Below are positions 18,562 through 27,810 of a stretch of DNA of 64,000 bases, piece after piece. The position numbers and the translations under genes were made by a program. The DNA is taken from positions 62,001-126,000 of the forward strand of contig NZ_FRBV01000004.1 in assembly GCF_900142705.1 (NCBI RefSeq), written 5' to 3'. Source of the DNA: Nitrosospira sp. Nsp11 (GTDB lineage: Bacteria; Pseudomonadota; Gammaproteobacteria; Burkholderiales; Nitrosomonadaceae). How positions within the stretch are numbered: position 1 is the stretch's first letter; each line of letters starts with the position of its first letter. The notes under the pieces were generated by a model that worked only from the letters and a program-made list of their open reading frames with translations, was not told the DNA's origin and searched no databases.

Positions 18562-19167
18562 TTATGCGGACTCCTTACGATCAGACCCGATCAACAGGGT
18601 GGTATCGCTTAAATACAGGTGAGGGGGGACGACAAGGTTGGTCGGCGCAGGGACGCTTTTGTAGACGCGACCCGCGAGATCGAACTTGGAGCCGTGGCAG
18701 GGGCAGAAAAAACCGCCCAGCCAGTCGGCACCGAGGTCCGCAGGCGCAATATCTTTGCGGTATACGGGAGAACATCCCAGATGGGTACAGACCCCTTCGA
18801 CTACCAGAATCGCCGGTTTGATGGAGCGTGTTTCATTCTGCGCATACTTGGGTTGCTGGTCTTTTTCCGATTTTGGATCGGATACCTGACTGTCAAGCTT
18901 CTTCAGATCAGCCAGCATTTCAGGGGTGCGATTCAATACCCATACCACCTTGCCGCGCCATTCCACCAACAGCAGCATGCCTGGTTCAACCTTGCTGATG
19001 TCCACCTCAACCGGGGCGCCCGCCGCTTTTGCACGTTCGCTGGGCATCATGCTCATCATGAAAGGAGTTGCCACTGCAACGCCCGCGATCCCGCCCGCAA
19101 TCGAAGTTGCGGCGATGAGAAAACGTCTCCTGCCGTTCATTTCCTGTTTTTTCTCAATATCTGCCAT
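18562..19167 (-). CDS. petA: Rieske iron-sulfur protein of the bc1 complex
   Basis: A 201-residue protein with an N-terminal twin-arginine-like stretch (NGRRRFLIAAT) running into its single membrane helix. The 2Fe-2S ligands are in the paired boxes CTHLGC and CPCHGS, which also provide the disulfide. It is the first gene of a petA-petB-petC-sspA-sspB run on the minus strand, so the promoter should be in the gap beyond 19167. Confidence 0.97.
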   Translation of the reverse strand: MADIEKKQEMNGRRRFLIAATSIAGGIAGVAVATPFMMSMMPSERAKAAGAPVEVDISKVEPGMLLLVEWRGKVVWVLNRTPEMLADLKKLDSQVSDPKSEKDQQPKYAQNETRSIKPAILVVEGVCTHLGCSPVYRKDIAPADLGADWLGGFFCPCHGSKFDLAGRVYKSVPAPTNLVVPPHLYLSDTTLLIGSDRKESA

Positions 19168-19579
19168 ATTTTGCAGTCCCGTTTTTAATTTCGGACCTTC
19201 TAAAAAAACTCATAAAAAAACTTAACCATTTTACCATAATACGTATCGAAAAATAAATATGCATTATAAAAACTATTGATTGGATGGTAGAAAACCGCAC
19301 CTGACCATTTTTATTGATCAACAGGCTGTGAGCGGGGTACTTGCGTCTACATGCGTTCTTTCCGCCGACATCCGGCTTGAGTTTGATTTGATACAAAAAC
19401 CCGTTGCCGCGCAACATCGGCGGATATCTGTAAGGTTGTGACATTCATTTGACATAATACTCCCTTCGGAGCAGGCGGTCCAGGATACTGTCCAGCTGGC
19501 TTGATTAAAGCAATCAAGTCATAATAGTCAGGTGGTCTGGTGATGTTTCAACGGATAAGATATTTTCAGGTTCACGACT
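19168..19579. promoter_or_regulatory. Divergent control region of petA and yacG
   Basis: About 410 AT-rich bases between the divergent petA and yacG genes. Both promoters must lie here; I cannot choose hexamers with confidence. No gene is seen. Confidence 0.4.
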
Positions 19580-19789
19580 ATGAAGCAACCCCTTGTCAAT
19601 TGCCCACATTGCGGCAAGATTATCGTCTGGGATACGACCAACCGTTATCGGCCTTTTTGTTCGGAGCGCTGCAAGATGATCGACCTGGGGCAATGGGCTT
19701 CGGAGTCTTATCGAATTCCGGATGCGGAAACGGATACGGATTCGGGCACGGAAAAACAGAAAGAAGATGTGTTTAAAGATGAGCAATAA
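19580..19789 (+). CDS. yacG: DNA gyrase inhibitor / zinc-binding protein YacG
   Basis: A 69-residue zinc-ribbon protein. The four ligands are in NCPHCGK and FCSERCK, with the family segment [14 protein letters not shown] between residues 38 and 51, then an acidic disordered tail. YacG binds GyrB and inhibits gyrase in E. coli. In many proteobacteria it sits near coaE or pilus genes; here its neighbour is the convergent Nudix/ThiE gene. Confidence 0.92.
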   Translation: MKQPLVNCPHCGKIIVWDTTNRYRPFCSERCKMIDLGQWASESYRIPDAETDTDSGTEKQKEDVFKDEQ

Positions 19790-19959
19790 CGATCTGGCGC
19801 TGGAGTTCGAAGAATTGGCGCTATCTCAACACCAATAATCAGAACGAATAATCCGAACATTACCCGGCATTACCTCAGCCTCAGGCTGTTGAGCCGTATC
19901 CTTCACCGGGGTCCTTCAGTTGGCAAACCTTCCCGGATTTGCTCTGCAGGGCTGAACCT

Positions 19960-20910
19960 TTAGCCAATACCCCGCATCATGGCCATTCCATGTCCGCCAT
20001 GTTCCCATGCCGTGGTTAAATCTTCCCGGCGCAGCCCGCCTAGGGCATAAACGGGTATCGAGCAATCCCGGATGAGCGCGGCAAATCCTTGCCAGCCTAG
20101 CGTCGCAGATCCGGGGTGACTCAACGTCGGCAGTACCGGCGCAAGCACTGCAAAATCCATACCCAATTGTTCAGCTCGAAAAAGCTCTTCCGCATTGTGG
20201 CAAGACGCGCTGCACCATTCGACATCCGGACGCTTCATGACGTCCATCAGTTGTTTTGACGCAAGATGTAGCCCGTCCGCCCCGGCTTTCCGATAAAAGT
20301 CGACGTTGTCTATGCTGCCGTTTACCAATACTCTGGCGCCATGACGATGACCGAGTGTAATTACAGCGCCGATAAAAGCATTGAACGCCTTCTCCGGCAT
20401 GGTTTTTTCGCGTACCTGCAACAGTCGTACACCTCCTTGCAGTGCGTGTTCGATCCGGCTTAGAGCAATATCTATCCCCAATTCCGCAACATTGGTTATT
20501 GCATAGATTGCCGGCAAACCCAGCATCCGCAATACCGGTGTATTTGCCGGCAGTATCGGTTCAACGCTGATATCTTCCGCGGATTGCCAGGCCAACTCCT
20601 GATTTTCGCGGGGCTGCGGCTTGCCATGCCATTTCACTACGCGGTAAAAATAGAGGCGGACAGTGGCATGACTGTAGTTAAAGGTGCGGGTGATCCAGGG
20701 GTAGGCATGCTCGGCAAATATACCCAGCTCTTCCAGTAATTCGCGCCTTAATGCGTGCAATAGTGGCTCATCGGGTTTCACCTTGCCGCCGGGAAATTCC
20801 CAGTAACCTGCATAAGGCTTGCCCTCGGGCCTGCGCGCGAGAAGAAAGCGGCCATCAGGGGCAGTGATGACCGCAACGGCTACTTCAGTGATATGAGTGG
20901 GAGAGGACAT
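19960..20910 (-). CDS. Nudix hydrolase fused to thiamine phosphate synthase-like domain
   Basis: A 316-residue two-domain protein. The N-terminal part (about 1-130) is a MutT-type Nudix hydrolase with an intact Nudix box starting GGKVKPDEPLLHALRRELLE near residue 41, expected to clean oxidised nucleotides. The C-terminal part (about 135-316) is a ThiE/TenI-like barrel (LLQVREK, VLVNGSIDNVDFYRKAGADGLHL, CSASCHNAEELFRA, PVYALGG). This fusion is common in beta- and gammaproteobacteria; the ThiE half may not be a true thiamine enzyme. It lies 21 bases after the DUF815 gene. Confidence 0.92.
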   Translation of the reverse strand: MSSPTHITEVAVAVITAPDGRFLLARRPEGKPYAGYWEFPGGKVKPDEPLLHALRRELLEELGIFAEHAYPWITRTFNYSHATVRLYFYRVVKWHGKPQPRENQELAWQSAEDISVEPILPANTPVLRMLGLPAIYAITNVAELGIDIALSRIEHALQGGVRLLQVREKTMPEKAFNAFIGAVITLGHRHGARVLVNGSIDNVDFYRKAGADGLHLASKQLMDVMKRPDVEWCSASCHNAEELFRAEQLGMDFAVLAPVLPTLSHPGSATLGWQGFAALIRDCSIPVYALGGLRREDLTTAWEHGGHGMAMMRGIG

Positions 20911-20931
20911 GGTGAGGAGATTTTTTGAAAA

Positions 20932-21795
20932 TCATGGCAGATTCTGCTTTCCTGCACAGTCGCGTGCAAATTGCCATGCTACACGTCCACTTCGTGAGCC
21001 GCGCCCGAGTGCCCATTGCAGGGCCGCTTCACGTATAGGCGGAGTCATTTCTTGGATACCGAAATGGTTGAGCCAATGTCCGGCAATATCCAGGTACTGC
21101 TCCTGGTTAAACGGGTAGAAGGATACCCATAGCCCAAAACGCTCCGATAAAGAAATCTTCTCTTCGACTGATTCACTCGGATGGATTTCTTCCCCTAAAT
21201 GCCGGGTATCCATATTGTCCCGCATGAAATCGGGCATCAAGTGGCGGCGGTTGGAAGTCGCGTAGACCAGAACGTTCTCGGATGCCGTGGCGATAGAACC
21301 ATCGAGTACGACTTTCAAGGCCTTATAGCCGGGGTCACCCGCCTCGAATGACAGGTCGTCGCAATACAGAAGGAAGCGTTCAGGGCGATGGCATATCTGC
21401 TCGACGATGTCGTGCAGATCGGTAAGGTCATGCTTTTCTACTTCAATTAAACGTAACCCCAGGGCAGCATATTTATTCAGCATCGCTTTTACCAGCGATG
21501 ACTTGCCTGTGCCGCGCGCGCCCGTAAGCAATACGTTATTGGCGGGACGTCCCTGTACGAACTGACGTGTATTTTGATCTATGAGATTTTTTTGTCGTTC
21601 TATGCCTTGCAAAGCATCGAACGTTACGTGGTGAGGGTGGTTCACAGGTTCAATGGAGCCGGTACGACCGCACTTTCTCCAACGAAATGCAATGGCGGAA
21701 TTCCAGTTGGGGTCTACCTGCCCAGCCGGCAGCAGCCCTTCAAGACGGGAAAGCAGCGCTTCGGCCCGATCGTACAGCTCGTCCCAACCTTTCAT
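20932..21795 (-). CDS. AAA+ ATPase of the DUF815 family
   Basis: A 287-residue ATPase with a single AAA domain: Walker A GARGTGKSS (about residues 93-101), Walker B-like FLLYCDDLSFE, and the sensor segment VYATSNRRHL. DUF815 proteins are widespread next to argJ or Nudix genes; their function is not known. I choose ATG 21795 with GGAAA upstream over a TTG five codons earlier. It is probably co-transcribed with the Nudix/ThiE gene. Confidence 0.88.
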   Translation of the reverse strand: MKGWDELYDRAEALLSRLEGLLPAGQVDPNWNSAIAFRWRKCGRTGSIEPVNHPHHVTFDALQGIERQKNLIDQNTRQFVQGRPANNVLLTGARGTGKSSLVKAMLNKYAALGLRLIEVEKHDLTDLHDIVEQICHRPERFLLYCDDLSFEAGDPGYKALKVVLDGSIATASENVLVYATSNRRHLMPDFMRDNMDTRHLGEEIHPSESVEEKISLSERFGLWVSFYPFNQEQYLDIAGHWLNHFGIQEMTPPIREAALQWALGRGSRSGRVAWQFARDCAGKQNLP

Positions 21796-22211
21796 AAGTT
21801 TCCAAATCAAACGTTAATTTCAAATTATAACAATCGCACCTTACAGGAGAATCATTTTCGCCCGTCATTACGAATATCTCATGTAACGGGGTAAATATGG
21901 TTTTCGCTTTTTGCAGGTTGCAATTTTTTTAGACCGTCCCGAGTGGAAAGTGGGCGCCTGAATAATATAAGCCGGAGATTCAAACGAAATTCATATGTGT
22001 GCTATCGAACGGAACCGCTCAGCTAAGAAGGCCATGATCTGGTGTGTTACGTCCAGCGTATGCAAGGTGCCGCGGTTAAGGTATCTATCGTAACAGACTG
22101 TAAATAACGGAAACAAATAAGGTGGAATCACTGATGAGATGCAGCACTTATATTGCATGCTCTCCCGAAAGCTTCCTTTAAATCAAACAAAATATTTAGG
22201 AGAAAAACATC
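21796..22211. other. Intergenic, promoter region of the EF-hand gene
   Basis: About 415 bases between divergent genes. No gene, tRNA or repeat is seen; the right part is the leader of the EF-hand gene. Confidence 0.4.
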
Positions 22212-22760
22212 ATGAATAATATGCCGAGTAAAAAATCAATTATTTCTCTTGCTTTGGGCTCCGCGCTGGCCGCCACGCTGGGTACCGCATCCGTTGCGTC
22301 TGCGGCCGAAAACCCTTTCGCCATGCAATCCCTCAATAACGGCTACATGGTCGCCCAGTCTGACTACGGTGACAGGAAAGATGGCGACAAGAGAGACGAC
22401 TACGGCGACAAGAAGGATGGGTATGGTGACAAGAAGCGTGGAGAGGGTCGATGTGGTATGTCCATGGCCGATACCGACAATGATGGCCGAGTGAGCAGGG
22501 ACGAGCATGCCCGCCATGCTGAAATAATGTTCGACAGAATGGATACCAACAAGGACGGGTACATCGATAAGGATGAAGCCAGCGCAATGAAGAAAAAGCG
22601 CCACCACGGCCATCATGGCCAGAGTTATGACCAGAAATCCTCCGGTGACGGGTACGGGTCCAGCGACGGGGACGGCGTGGAAATAACCCGTGATCGCGTA
22701 TATGGATCGGGCCAAAGATACAATCGCGACTTCCCACATATGAAGCCCATGGGTGACTAA
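22212..22760 (+). CDS. Secreted EF-hand calcium-binding protein
   Basis: A 182-residue protein with a signal peptide (to about residue 32, ASVASAAEN). Next comes a low-complexity stretch of YGDKKDG-type repeats (about 51-76), then a pair of EF-hand loops: DTDNDGRVSRDE and DTNKDGYIDKDE, both with the Asp/Glu ligands in place. The tail is rich in His, Lys, Ser and Gly (KKKRHHGHHGQ). AGGAG precedes the ATG. It probably acts outside the cytoplasm as a calcium-responsive or metal-binding protein; the partner is unknown. Confidence 0.85.
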   Translation: MNNMPSKKSIISLALGSALAATLGTASVASAAENPFAMQSLNNGYMVAQSDYGDRKDGDKRDDYGDKKDGYGDKKRGEGRCGMSMADTDNDGRVSRDEHARHAEIMFDRMDTNKDGYIDKDEASAMKKKRHHGHHGQSYDQKSSGDGYGSSDGDGVEITRDRVYGSGQRYNRDFPHMKPMGD

Positions 22761-22831
22761 GAAGATGTTCAGTTAGGTCAGCTCTCGCCAAAGGTCATGG
22801 TAGCAGGAGCCTGGCCATGAGGTGAAGCTCC

Positions 22832-22862
22832 GCTCGTTGCGCTTGGCCGTTGCGCAACGAGC
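22832..22862. terminator. Stem-loop between convergent genes
   Basis: GCTCGTTGCGC and GCGCAACGAGC form a perfect 11-base stem around nine bases. It lies between the convergent EF-hand and argJ genes, about 75 bases after the first and 45 after the second. There is no T run, so it may be a transcript-end stabiliser more than a classic terminator. Confidence 0.45.
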
Positions 22863-22907
22863 AACAGCGATTGTTTCCTTACGACGTTGTCCGGCACAAC
22901 GCAAATG

Positions 22908-24152
22908 CTAACTGCGATAATCCGCATTGATCTTTACATAATCATAAGATAGATCGCAGGTCCAGATGGTGGTCGAAGCTCGTCCTCTATTGAGCACGAC
23001 ACGCACGGTGATTTCGGATTGCTTCATCACTTTTTGACCATCTGCTTCACGGTAGCTGCGCGCCCGGCCGCCATTTTCGGCAACCAGAATGTCATCGAGA
23101 TAGAGTTGCAATTTGTTTACGTCAAGATCTTCTATCCCCGCATAACCTATTGCCGCCAGTATTCGGCCAAGATTTGGATCAGATGCGAAAAAAGCGGTTT
23201 TAACCAGCGGAGAATGAGCAATGGCATAGGCAGCCTTGCTGCATTCGTCCAGTGTCTTCCCACCCTCCACCTGGACGGTAATAAACTTGGTTGCTCCCTC
23301 ACCGTCGCGTACGATAGCCTGCGCAAGCGATGCTGCAACCTCGGTTATCGCGTTTCGCACCTGTGTGAATTGAGTACTTTCATCATCTGAAATAACCGAA
23401 TTGCCCGCCTGGCTTGTTGCTATCAGAACGAGTGCGTCATTAGTTGAAGTATCTCCATCCACGGTGATGCGGTTAAATGTATTCTCCGCGACATGCCGCA
23501 CGATTCGTTCCAGCAGTGGCTGACTCAGCGCCGCATCGGTCGCAATGTAACCCAGCATCGTCGCCATGTTTGGATGGATCATTCCCGAACCCTTGGCGAT
23601 ACCCGTGATCGTCACGGTTGTGCCGTCGAGAGAAATCTGTTTCGATACCGCCTTGGGCACGATATCTGTCGTCATGATTGCCTGGGCGGCAGCAAACCAA
23701 TTGTCCGCCTTAAGGTCGGCCACCGCCGCGGGCAACCCGGTAATAATTCTTTCCAACGGCAGCGGCTCCATAATTACACCGGTAGAAAATGGCAGCACTT
23801 GCCGACTCTCACAATCGAGCAAGTTGGCGAGTTCAACGCAGGTGGCGCGGGCATCCGCAACGCCGCCTTCACCTGTGCCAGCATTGGCGTTGCCGGTATT
23901 AATAATCAGTGCGCGGATCGGGCAGGCAGAAGTGGAGCCCAGATTCAAAAGATGTTCTTTAGCGACTGTCACAGGGGCCGCACAAAACCGGTTTTGCGTA
24001 AATACACCGGCCACCTTTGCGCCTTCCGCCAAAACGATGACAAGCAGGTCTTTGCGGCCGGGTTTCCTGATCCCTGCTTCGGCGATGCCCAACCTTACGC
24101 CTTTAATGGGGAGCAGATGTTCGGGTAGTGAAGGGGTAAAGTTGACTGGCAT
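22908..24152 (-). CDS. argJ: Glutamate N-acetyltransferase / amino-acid acetyltransferase
   Basis: A 414-residue ArgJ. It transfers acetyl from N-acetylornithine to glutamate in arginine synthesis; many ArgJ can also use acetyl-CoA. The self-cleavage site with the nucleophilic Thr is in [16 protein letters not shown] (about residues 185-200), and the C-terminal [17 protein letters not shown] is family-typical. Length is normal. It is a single gene here. Confidence 0.96.
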   Translation of the reverse strand: MPVNFTPSLPEHLLPIKGVRLGIAEAGIRKPGRKDLLVIVLAEGAKVAGVFTQNRFCAAPVTVAKEHLLNLGSTSACPIRALIINTGNANAGTGEGGVADARATCVELANLLDCESRQVLPFSTGVIMEPLPLERIITGLPAAVADLKADNWFAAAQAIMTTDIVPKAVSKQISLDGTTVTITGIAKGSGMIHPNMATMLGYIATDAALSQPLLERIVRHVAENTFNRITVDGDTSTNDALVLIATSQAGNSVISDDESTQFTQVRNAITEVAASLAQAIVRDGEGATKFITVQVEGGKTLDECSKAAYAIAHSPLVKTAFFASDPNLGRILAAIGYAGIEDLDVNKLQLYLDDILVAENGGRARSYREADGQKVMKQSEITVRVVLNRGRASTTIWTCDLSYDYVKINADYRS

Positions 24153-24490
24153 AATGACGCTATCGGTAATTCGCGGGAAGTGACGTGTTGTCGAGTCTCA
24201 ATCAAAACAACAAGGTGGTATTATCTTCGGCCCTTGTCTTCAGGCTCGAAAAAAAGATCGTTCTCACATATGCTAACTCATCTTTAACTTTCCTTTCATA
24301 TTTTCGTTTTTTGGCTTCTAATGATTATCAATATCAGCGTAACAAACATAACTTCCAGTCGCACCATAAATAATCGCTTATCCGTTTTTTTCTTGAATTT
24401 CTCGCGGGTCATGAAAATAATTTTGGCAGATCACTTGTTACATTCCATGGGCAGGCGACTATTCCGTAACCAGGAATCGAGGAGAAATGC
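24153..24490. other. Intergenic, AT-rich
   Basis: About 340 bases between the divergent argJ and tusA genes. Both promoters should be here; nothing else is recognised. Confidence 0.4.
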
Positions 24491-24718
24491 ATGAATTGCG
24501 ATAAAGAACTGGATGTGTGCGGCCTGAATTGCCCGTTGCCTATCCTGCGCACAAAAAAATCCCTGGTGGATATGACTACCGGGCAAGTGTTGAAAATAAC
24601 CGCAACCGACCCTGGCTCAGTAATTGATTTCCAGGTCTTCGCCGATCAGACGGGCAACGAGTTGCTGTCCTTGTCGGAAATAGCGGGGGAATTTATCTTT
24701 TATATGAGAAAGAAGTGA
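24491..24718 (+). CDS. tusA: TusA-family sulfur carrier protein
   Basis: A 75-residue protein of the TusA/SirA/YeeD family. The sulfur-carrying Cys is in the CPLP motif of LDVCGLNCPLPILRTKKSL (Cys15), the helix after it is typical, and the ending FYMRKK is usual for the family. TusA relays persulfide sulfur for tRNA 2-thiouridine and cofactor synthesis. GAGGAGA precedes the ATG. It stands alone. Confidence 0.92.
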   Translation: MNCDKELDVCGLNCPLPILRTKKSLVDMTTGQVLKITATDPGSVIDFQVFADQTGNELLSLSEIAGEFIFYMRKK

Positions 24719-24847
24719 CAACGAGGATTTAGGTTTATATGAGGAGAAACCGAATTCGGGCTCTTGCAATCATCCGCATGGATGCGATCGAAGCTTTTAT
24801 AAACTGCACCATCGGGTTTTCTGCGTCGTCCCGCTGAATACTTGCAT

Positions 24848-25801
24848 TCAAAGCGCTGCACACGCATCGGCAGCCTCGGCAAGTTTTCGATATCGCGCCA
24901 GCCAAGGCAGTGAAATGGGAAATGCAGAATCGTTTTGCATCGCTGCATGCGCTGCGGCCAGGGCGCCAAGCATGATCGAGCGGCCGCAACTGTCTCCGCC
25001 GGCGCGAATGTTGGATTCTATTGCAGTACGATAGTCAGCCGCGCGTTGCGCAATATGAAAAATGACTGGCAGGCCTTCCGCGACATGGCACGCCCGGCCA
25101 AATCGCTCCGTCACCGCAATGCTATCCAGTTTCGGTATGGCAAGCGCCTGTTCGAGTAATGGTTCGAGGATCGGACCTGCAAACGGTAGAGCATCCGCCA
25201 GAGCCTGCGAAATCTGCGCCCCATGCAACAGCTTGAACAGTGCTACCGAGGAGCACCGCGCTGCGGCGAGCGCCAGTTCATTATTATTTGTTACGCGTAC
25301 CACCTCCTCGACGCGCTTCATGAGATCTTCCAGCGTTCCGGAGTGGGTCGCAATCAATGCCGGCAGCGCTGCCAGCGCCGGATGCTGATCATCATCTGCG
25401 CCGGATGCAGCGGGAAATTCCGCTGGTTCAAGGGATAACAAAGTGCGTAACGTCAGGCGGGTCGGGGAATCGATATAACCGACGAATTCGCCGCCGGGCC
25501 CAAAATACGCGCGGTATTCAGCCTGATATTCATTACGGCTGAAGGCGCCGTGCTTCGCCAGATGTTTCAGCATCAATAAGCAGACCTCACCGTAGCCGCT
25601 AGACTCGCCGAATACCTTCCGACCGTGTGCGAAGTAGCCCTTTGCGTCGGCATAGTCTGTTGCCTCCGGTTGAAGAAACACAAGTCCCCTTGCTGCCTCA
25701 ATCTCTGCAATGCGCGCTGGATCATAAAGCCAGTGCAGGCCAAGCGCGGCGGAATCAGCAACAAGCGCGCCCAGAATGGCAGCGCTATTCGCATTTTTCA
25801 T
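24848..25801 (-). CDS. ADP-ribosylglycohydrolase family protein
   Basis: A 317-residue protein of the ADP-ribosylglycohydrolase (DraG-like) fold. The N-terminal segment ILGALVADSAALGLHWLYD carries the conserved GALVADALGxxxE-like pattern, and the C-terminal segment IESNIRAGGDSCGRSIMLGALAAAH has the paired acidic metal site of the family (usually GGDTDTxAAIxGAIAGA). Here the Asp pair reads GGDSCGR, so one Asp is not conserved. Substrate unknown; it may remove ADP-ribose or act on a related bond. A Trm112 gene follows upstream on the same strand. Confidence 0.85.
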   Translation of the reverse strand: MKNANSAAILGALVADSAALGLHWLYDPARIAEIEAARGLVFLQPEATDYADAKGYFAHGRKVFGESSGYGEVCLLMLKHLAKHGAFSRNEYQAEYRAYFGPGGEFVGYIDSPTRLTLRTLLSLEPAEFPAASGADDDQHPALAALPALIATHSGTLEDLMKRVEEVVRVTNNNELALAAARCSSVALFKLLHGAQISQALADALPFAGPILEPLLEQALAIPKLDSIAVTERFGRACHVAEGLPVIFHIAQRAADYRTAIESNIRAGGDSCGRSIMLGALAAAHAAMQNDSAFPISLPWLARYRKLAEAADACAAL

Positions 25802-25875
25802 CGTTTATATTCGGCTCCCACTCAGGCAATGCGTTCCATCAGAACCTATTCAAAGGTCCAGGACATTTCCGCGAA

Positions 25876-26055
25876 CTAAATTTCTTCTTCTACAGGTAGT
25901 CTTCGTGCTTCGTCTTCCAGCATTACGGGAATGCCATCCTTGATGGCAAAAGCCAGCCGATCTCCTTTGCAGATCAGTTCATTTTCGGCTTTTCTGTAGA
26001 GCAGCGGTCCCTTGCACAGCGGACAAACCAGGATATCCAATAATTTTAAGTCCAT
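25876..26055 (-). CDS. Trm112 / YcaR family small protein
   Basis: A 59-residue protein. It begins [18 protein letters not shown], with a single CxxC pair, and continues with [19 protein letters not shown], the standard YcaR/Trm112 layout. In eukaryotes Trm112 activates methyltransferases; the bacterial role is unclear. It is usually next to lpxK and kdsB, which are absent here; the exbB-exbD pair lies 240 bases upstream. GAGGAAATT precedes the ATG. Confidence 0.9.
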   Translation of the reverse strand: MDLKLLDILVCPLCKGPLLYRKAENELICKGDRLAFAIKDGIPVMLEDEARRLPVEEEI

Positions 26056-26295
26056 AATTTCCTCAGCTTCCTCAACTTTAAAGGGTTACGTCAATCAGAC
26101 CGATTATACTCTGTGAAAGACGGCGGTTATGTAACGGAAACTTCAGTTCGTGAAAGCGCTACATTGCAGCGTATTCTTCCCGCGCGCTTGCGCGCCATCA
26201 TCCGGTTGAATTGTTATGTTCCCCTCACAACACTAAATACTTTACTATAATTGTCCGCCGCGCCGGAAAGGCGTGTTTCACCATTGAGGGGAGCC

Positions 26296-26712
26296 CTATC
26301 GGGGGTTTTCAGTGGTGAAAGTGATATGGTTGTATCCCGCCAAGCGCGCGGCTTCCATCACCGTTATAACGGACTGATGTGTAGCGTCGGCGTCTGCATT
26401 GATAACAATCACCGGGTCCGGCCGATCAGCCGCTGCCACGCGCAATTCCTCGCTTAGCCGCTCCATACTGGAATCTTTGACGGGGGTACGGTTGACGGTA
26501 TAGTCCCCACTGGCGCTTACTGAAATATCGATAACATTGGGGTGAACAGCGGACTTGTCCGAATTTGCTTGTGGCAGGCTGATTTCGAGTTCGGAAAACC
26601 TTGAATAAGTGGTGGTGATCATCAGGAAAATAAGAATCACCAGCAATACGTCGATCATTGGCACCAGGTTGATTTCCGGGTCTTCTTTTTGTCTGCCGCG
26701 TTGAAAATTCAT
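26296..26712 (-). CDS. exbD: ExbD/TolR-type energy-transducing protein
   Basis: A 138-residue inner-membrane protein. One transmembrane helix (about 15-38) carries the family Asp in LVPMIDVLLVILIFLM; the remainder is periplasmic, ending in a small domain with VVIEADxx-type pattern (VIVINADADATHQSVI). With ExbB it uses the proton gradient to power outer-membrane transport. It lies 150 bases after the ExbB-type gene; no TonB gene is in the window. Confidence 0.9.
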   Translation of the reverse strand: MNFQRGRQKEDPEINLVPMIDVLLVILIFLMITTTYSRFSELEISLPQANSDKSAVHPNVIDISVSASGDYTVNRTPVKDSSMERLSEELRVAAADRPDPVIVINADADATHQSVITVMEAARLAGYNHITFTTENPR

Positions 26713-26862
26713 GGTTCTTGCTATATTCCCGTAGGTGAACGGTAGTCAGAAAAGCGGGTCATACCTGAAAATCGACAGATGATTCCATCCGTTGTGCGCT
26801 GACTTCCCGGTTTACTATTTCTCTGCCTTGTCTCGTTCGGCAGGGTATTTATAAGTCATTCC

Positions 26863-27519
26863 TCAGGAACCGGCCAGCGGCTGTACTATTCCTTGTCTCG
26901 CCGAAGAATCATCCTGGCGTTCGCCATGAACGATCTCCACCAGCTTCAACGCCTGCAATTCCATTTCAATCACCAGCGCATCCACTTTAGCGCGGAAATA
27001 ACGATAAAACATCATGCTGGGAATGGCTACCAGGATGCCGAATGCGGCATTGTAGAGTGCAACGGAAATACCATGGGCGAGTTGTGCCGGATCACTACCG
27101 CCAGTAGGAGAATTCACGCCAAAAATTTCGATCATGCCGACCAGGGTTCCGAACAAGCCCATGAGGGGGCTCACGGATGCAATAGTTCCTAAAGTAGTGA
27201 GATAACATTCGAGGTCGTGAGAGACAGCGCGGCCGGCTTCTTCAATGGATTCTTTCATGACTTCGCGCGTGCTTCTGTCGTTTCTCAATCCTGTGGCAAA
27301 AATCTGCCCAAGCGGAGAATGTTTTTGAAGGCGCGTGATCATATCGGCGTTCACGCCGCTGTTACGGTACTCGTGTACCACTTTCGGCAGCAGATCTCTC
27401 GGTGTAACCATGCTCAGACGCAAGGCCCACATGCGTTCACCAATAATGCCCATGGCAACGATAGAGGCTAATATGAGCGGCCAAATCGGCCAACCCGCAG
27501 CTTGAATCAAAGCGAACAC
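26863..27519 (-). CDS. exbB: ExbB/TolQ-type proton channel protein
   Basis: A 218-residue protein of the MotA/TolQ/ExbB family with three transmembrane helices (about 5-27, 103-130, 140-165) and the segment TLGTIASVSPLMGLFGTLVGMIEIF. I choose GTG 27519 since GGAGGTGA lies just before it and the protein then starts VFALIQAAGWPIWPLI; an extended frame to 27663 has a non-membrane, poorly conserved prefix. It forms the motor with the ExbD encoded downstream. Confidence 0.9.
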   Translation of the reverse strand: MFALIQAAGWPIWPLILASIVAMGIIGERMWALRLSMVTPRDLLPKVVHEYRNSGVNADMITRLQKHSPLGQIFATGLRNDRSTREVMKESIEEAGRAVSHDLECYLTTLGTIASVSPLMGLFGTLVGMIEIFGVNSPTGGSDPAQLAHGISVALYNAAFGILVAIPSMMFYRYFRAKVDALVIEMELQALKLVEIVHGERQDDSSARQGIVQPLAGS

Positions 27520-27595
27520 GCAGTCACCTCCAGTGCCAAAATCAGAGTTGTAATGTATCTTGCCCCTGTGATTTCGGCAAGGACGCGTTTTTTTC

Positions 27596-27630
27596 TTGTC
27601 CACAATTGCTGTGGATAAGTTTGTGGGTAA
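27596..27630. promoter_or_regulatory. Cluster of three DnaA-box-like sites
   Basis: TTGTCCACA (27596-27604, one mismatch to TTATCCACA), TGTGGATAA (27610-27618, perfect on the minus strand) and TGTGGGTAA (27622-27630, one mismatch) lie within 35 bases in the gap between the divergent exbB and xseA genes. An AT-rich stretch follows. They could bind DnaA to control one of the genes or titrate it. Confidence 0.5.
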
Positions 27631-27810
27631 TCTGCAAATAGGCGCATTAAGTCGCCCTGCCATAACGACTTTTTCTGATTAGATTAATTTTTGTACTTAT
27701 CAATATACATAAAAAACAATGACTTACGAGTATGCTTTAGTATCCATGCGGGTTTGCCGGCACAATTACGCAATTTTCGTGACAGGTGGGGATTATTGTA
27801 GAATGTCAAG

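Noticed and set aside
22236-22739. Long antisense open frame under the EF-hand gene
   Set aside because: Its length follows from the low-complexity codons of the sense gene; the sense strand has a signal peptide, EF-hands and a ribosome site.
27596-27810. Chromosome origin at the DnaA-box cluster
   Set aside because: Only three boxes, and no dnaA, dnaN, gidA or rpmH nearby.
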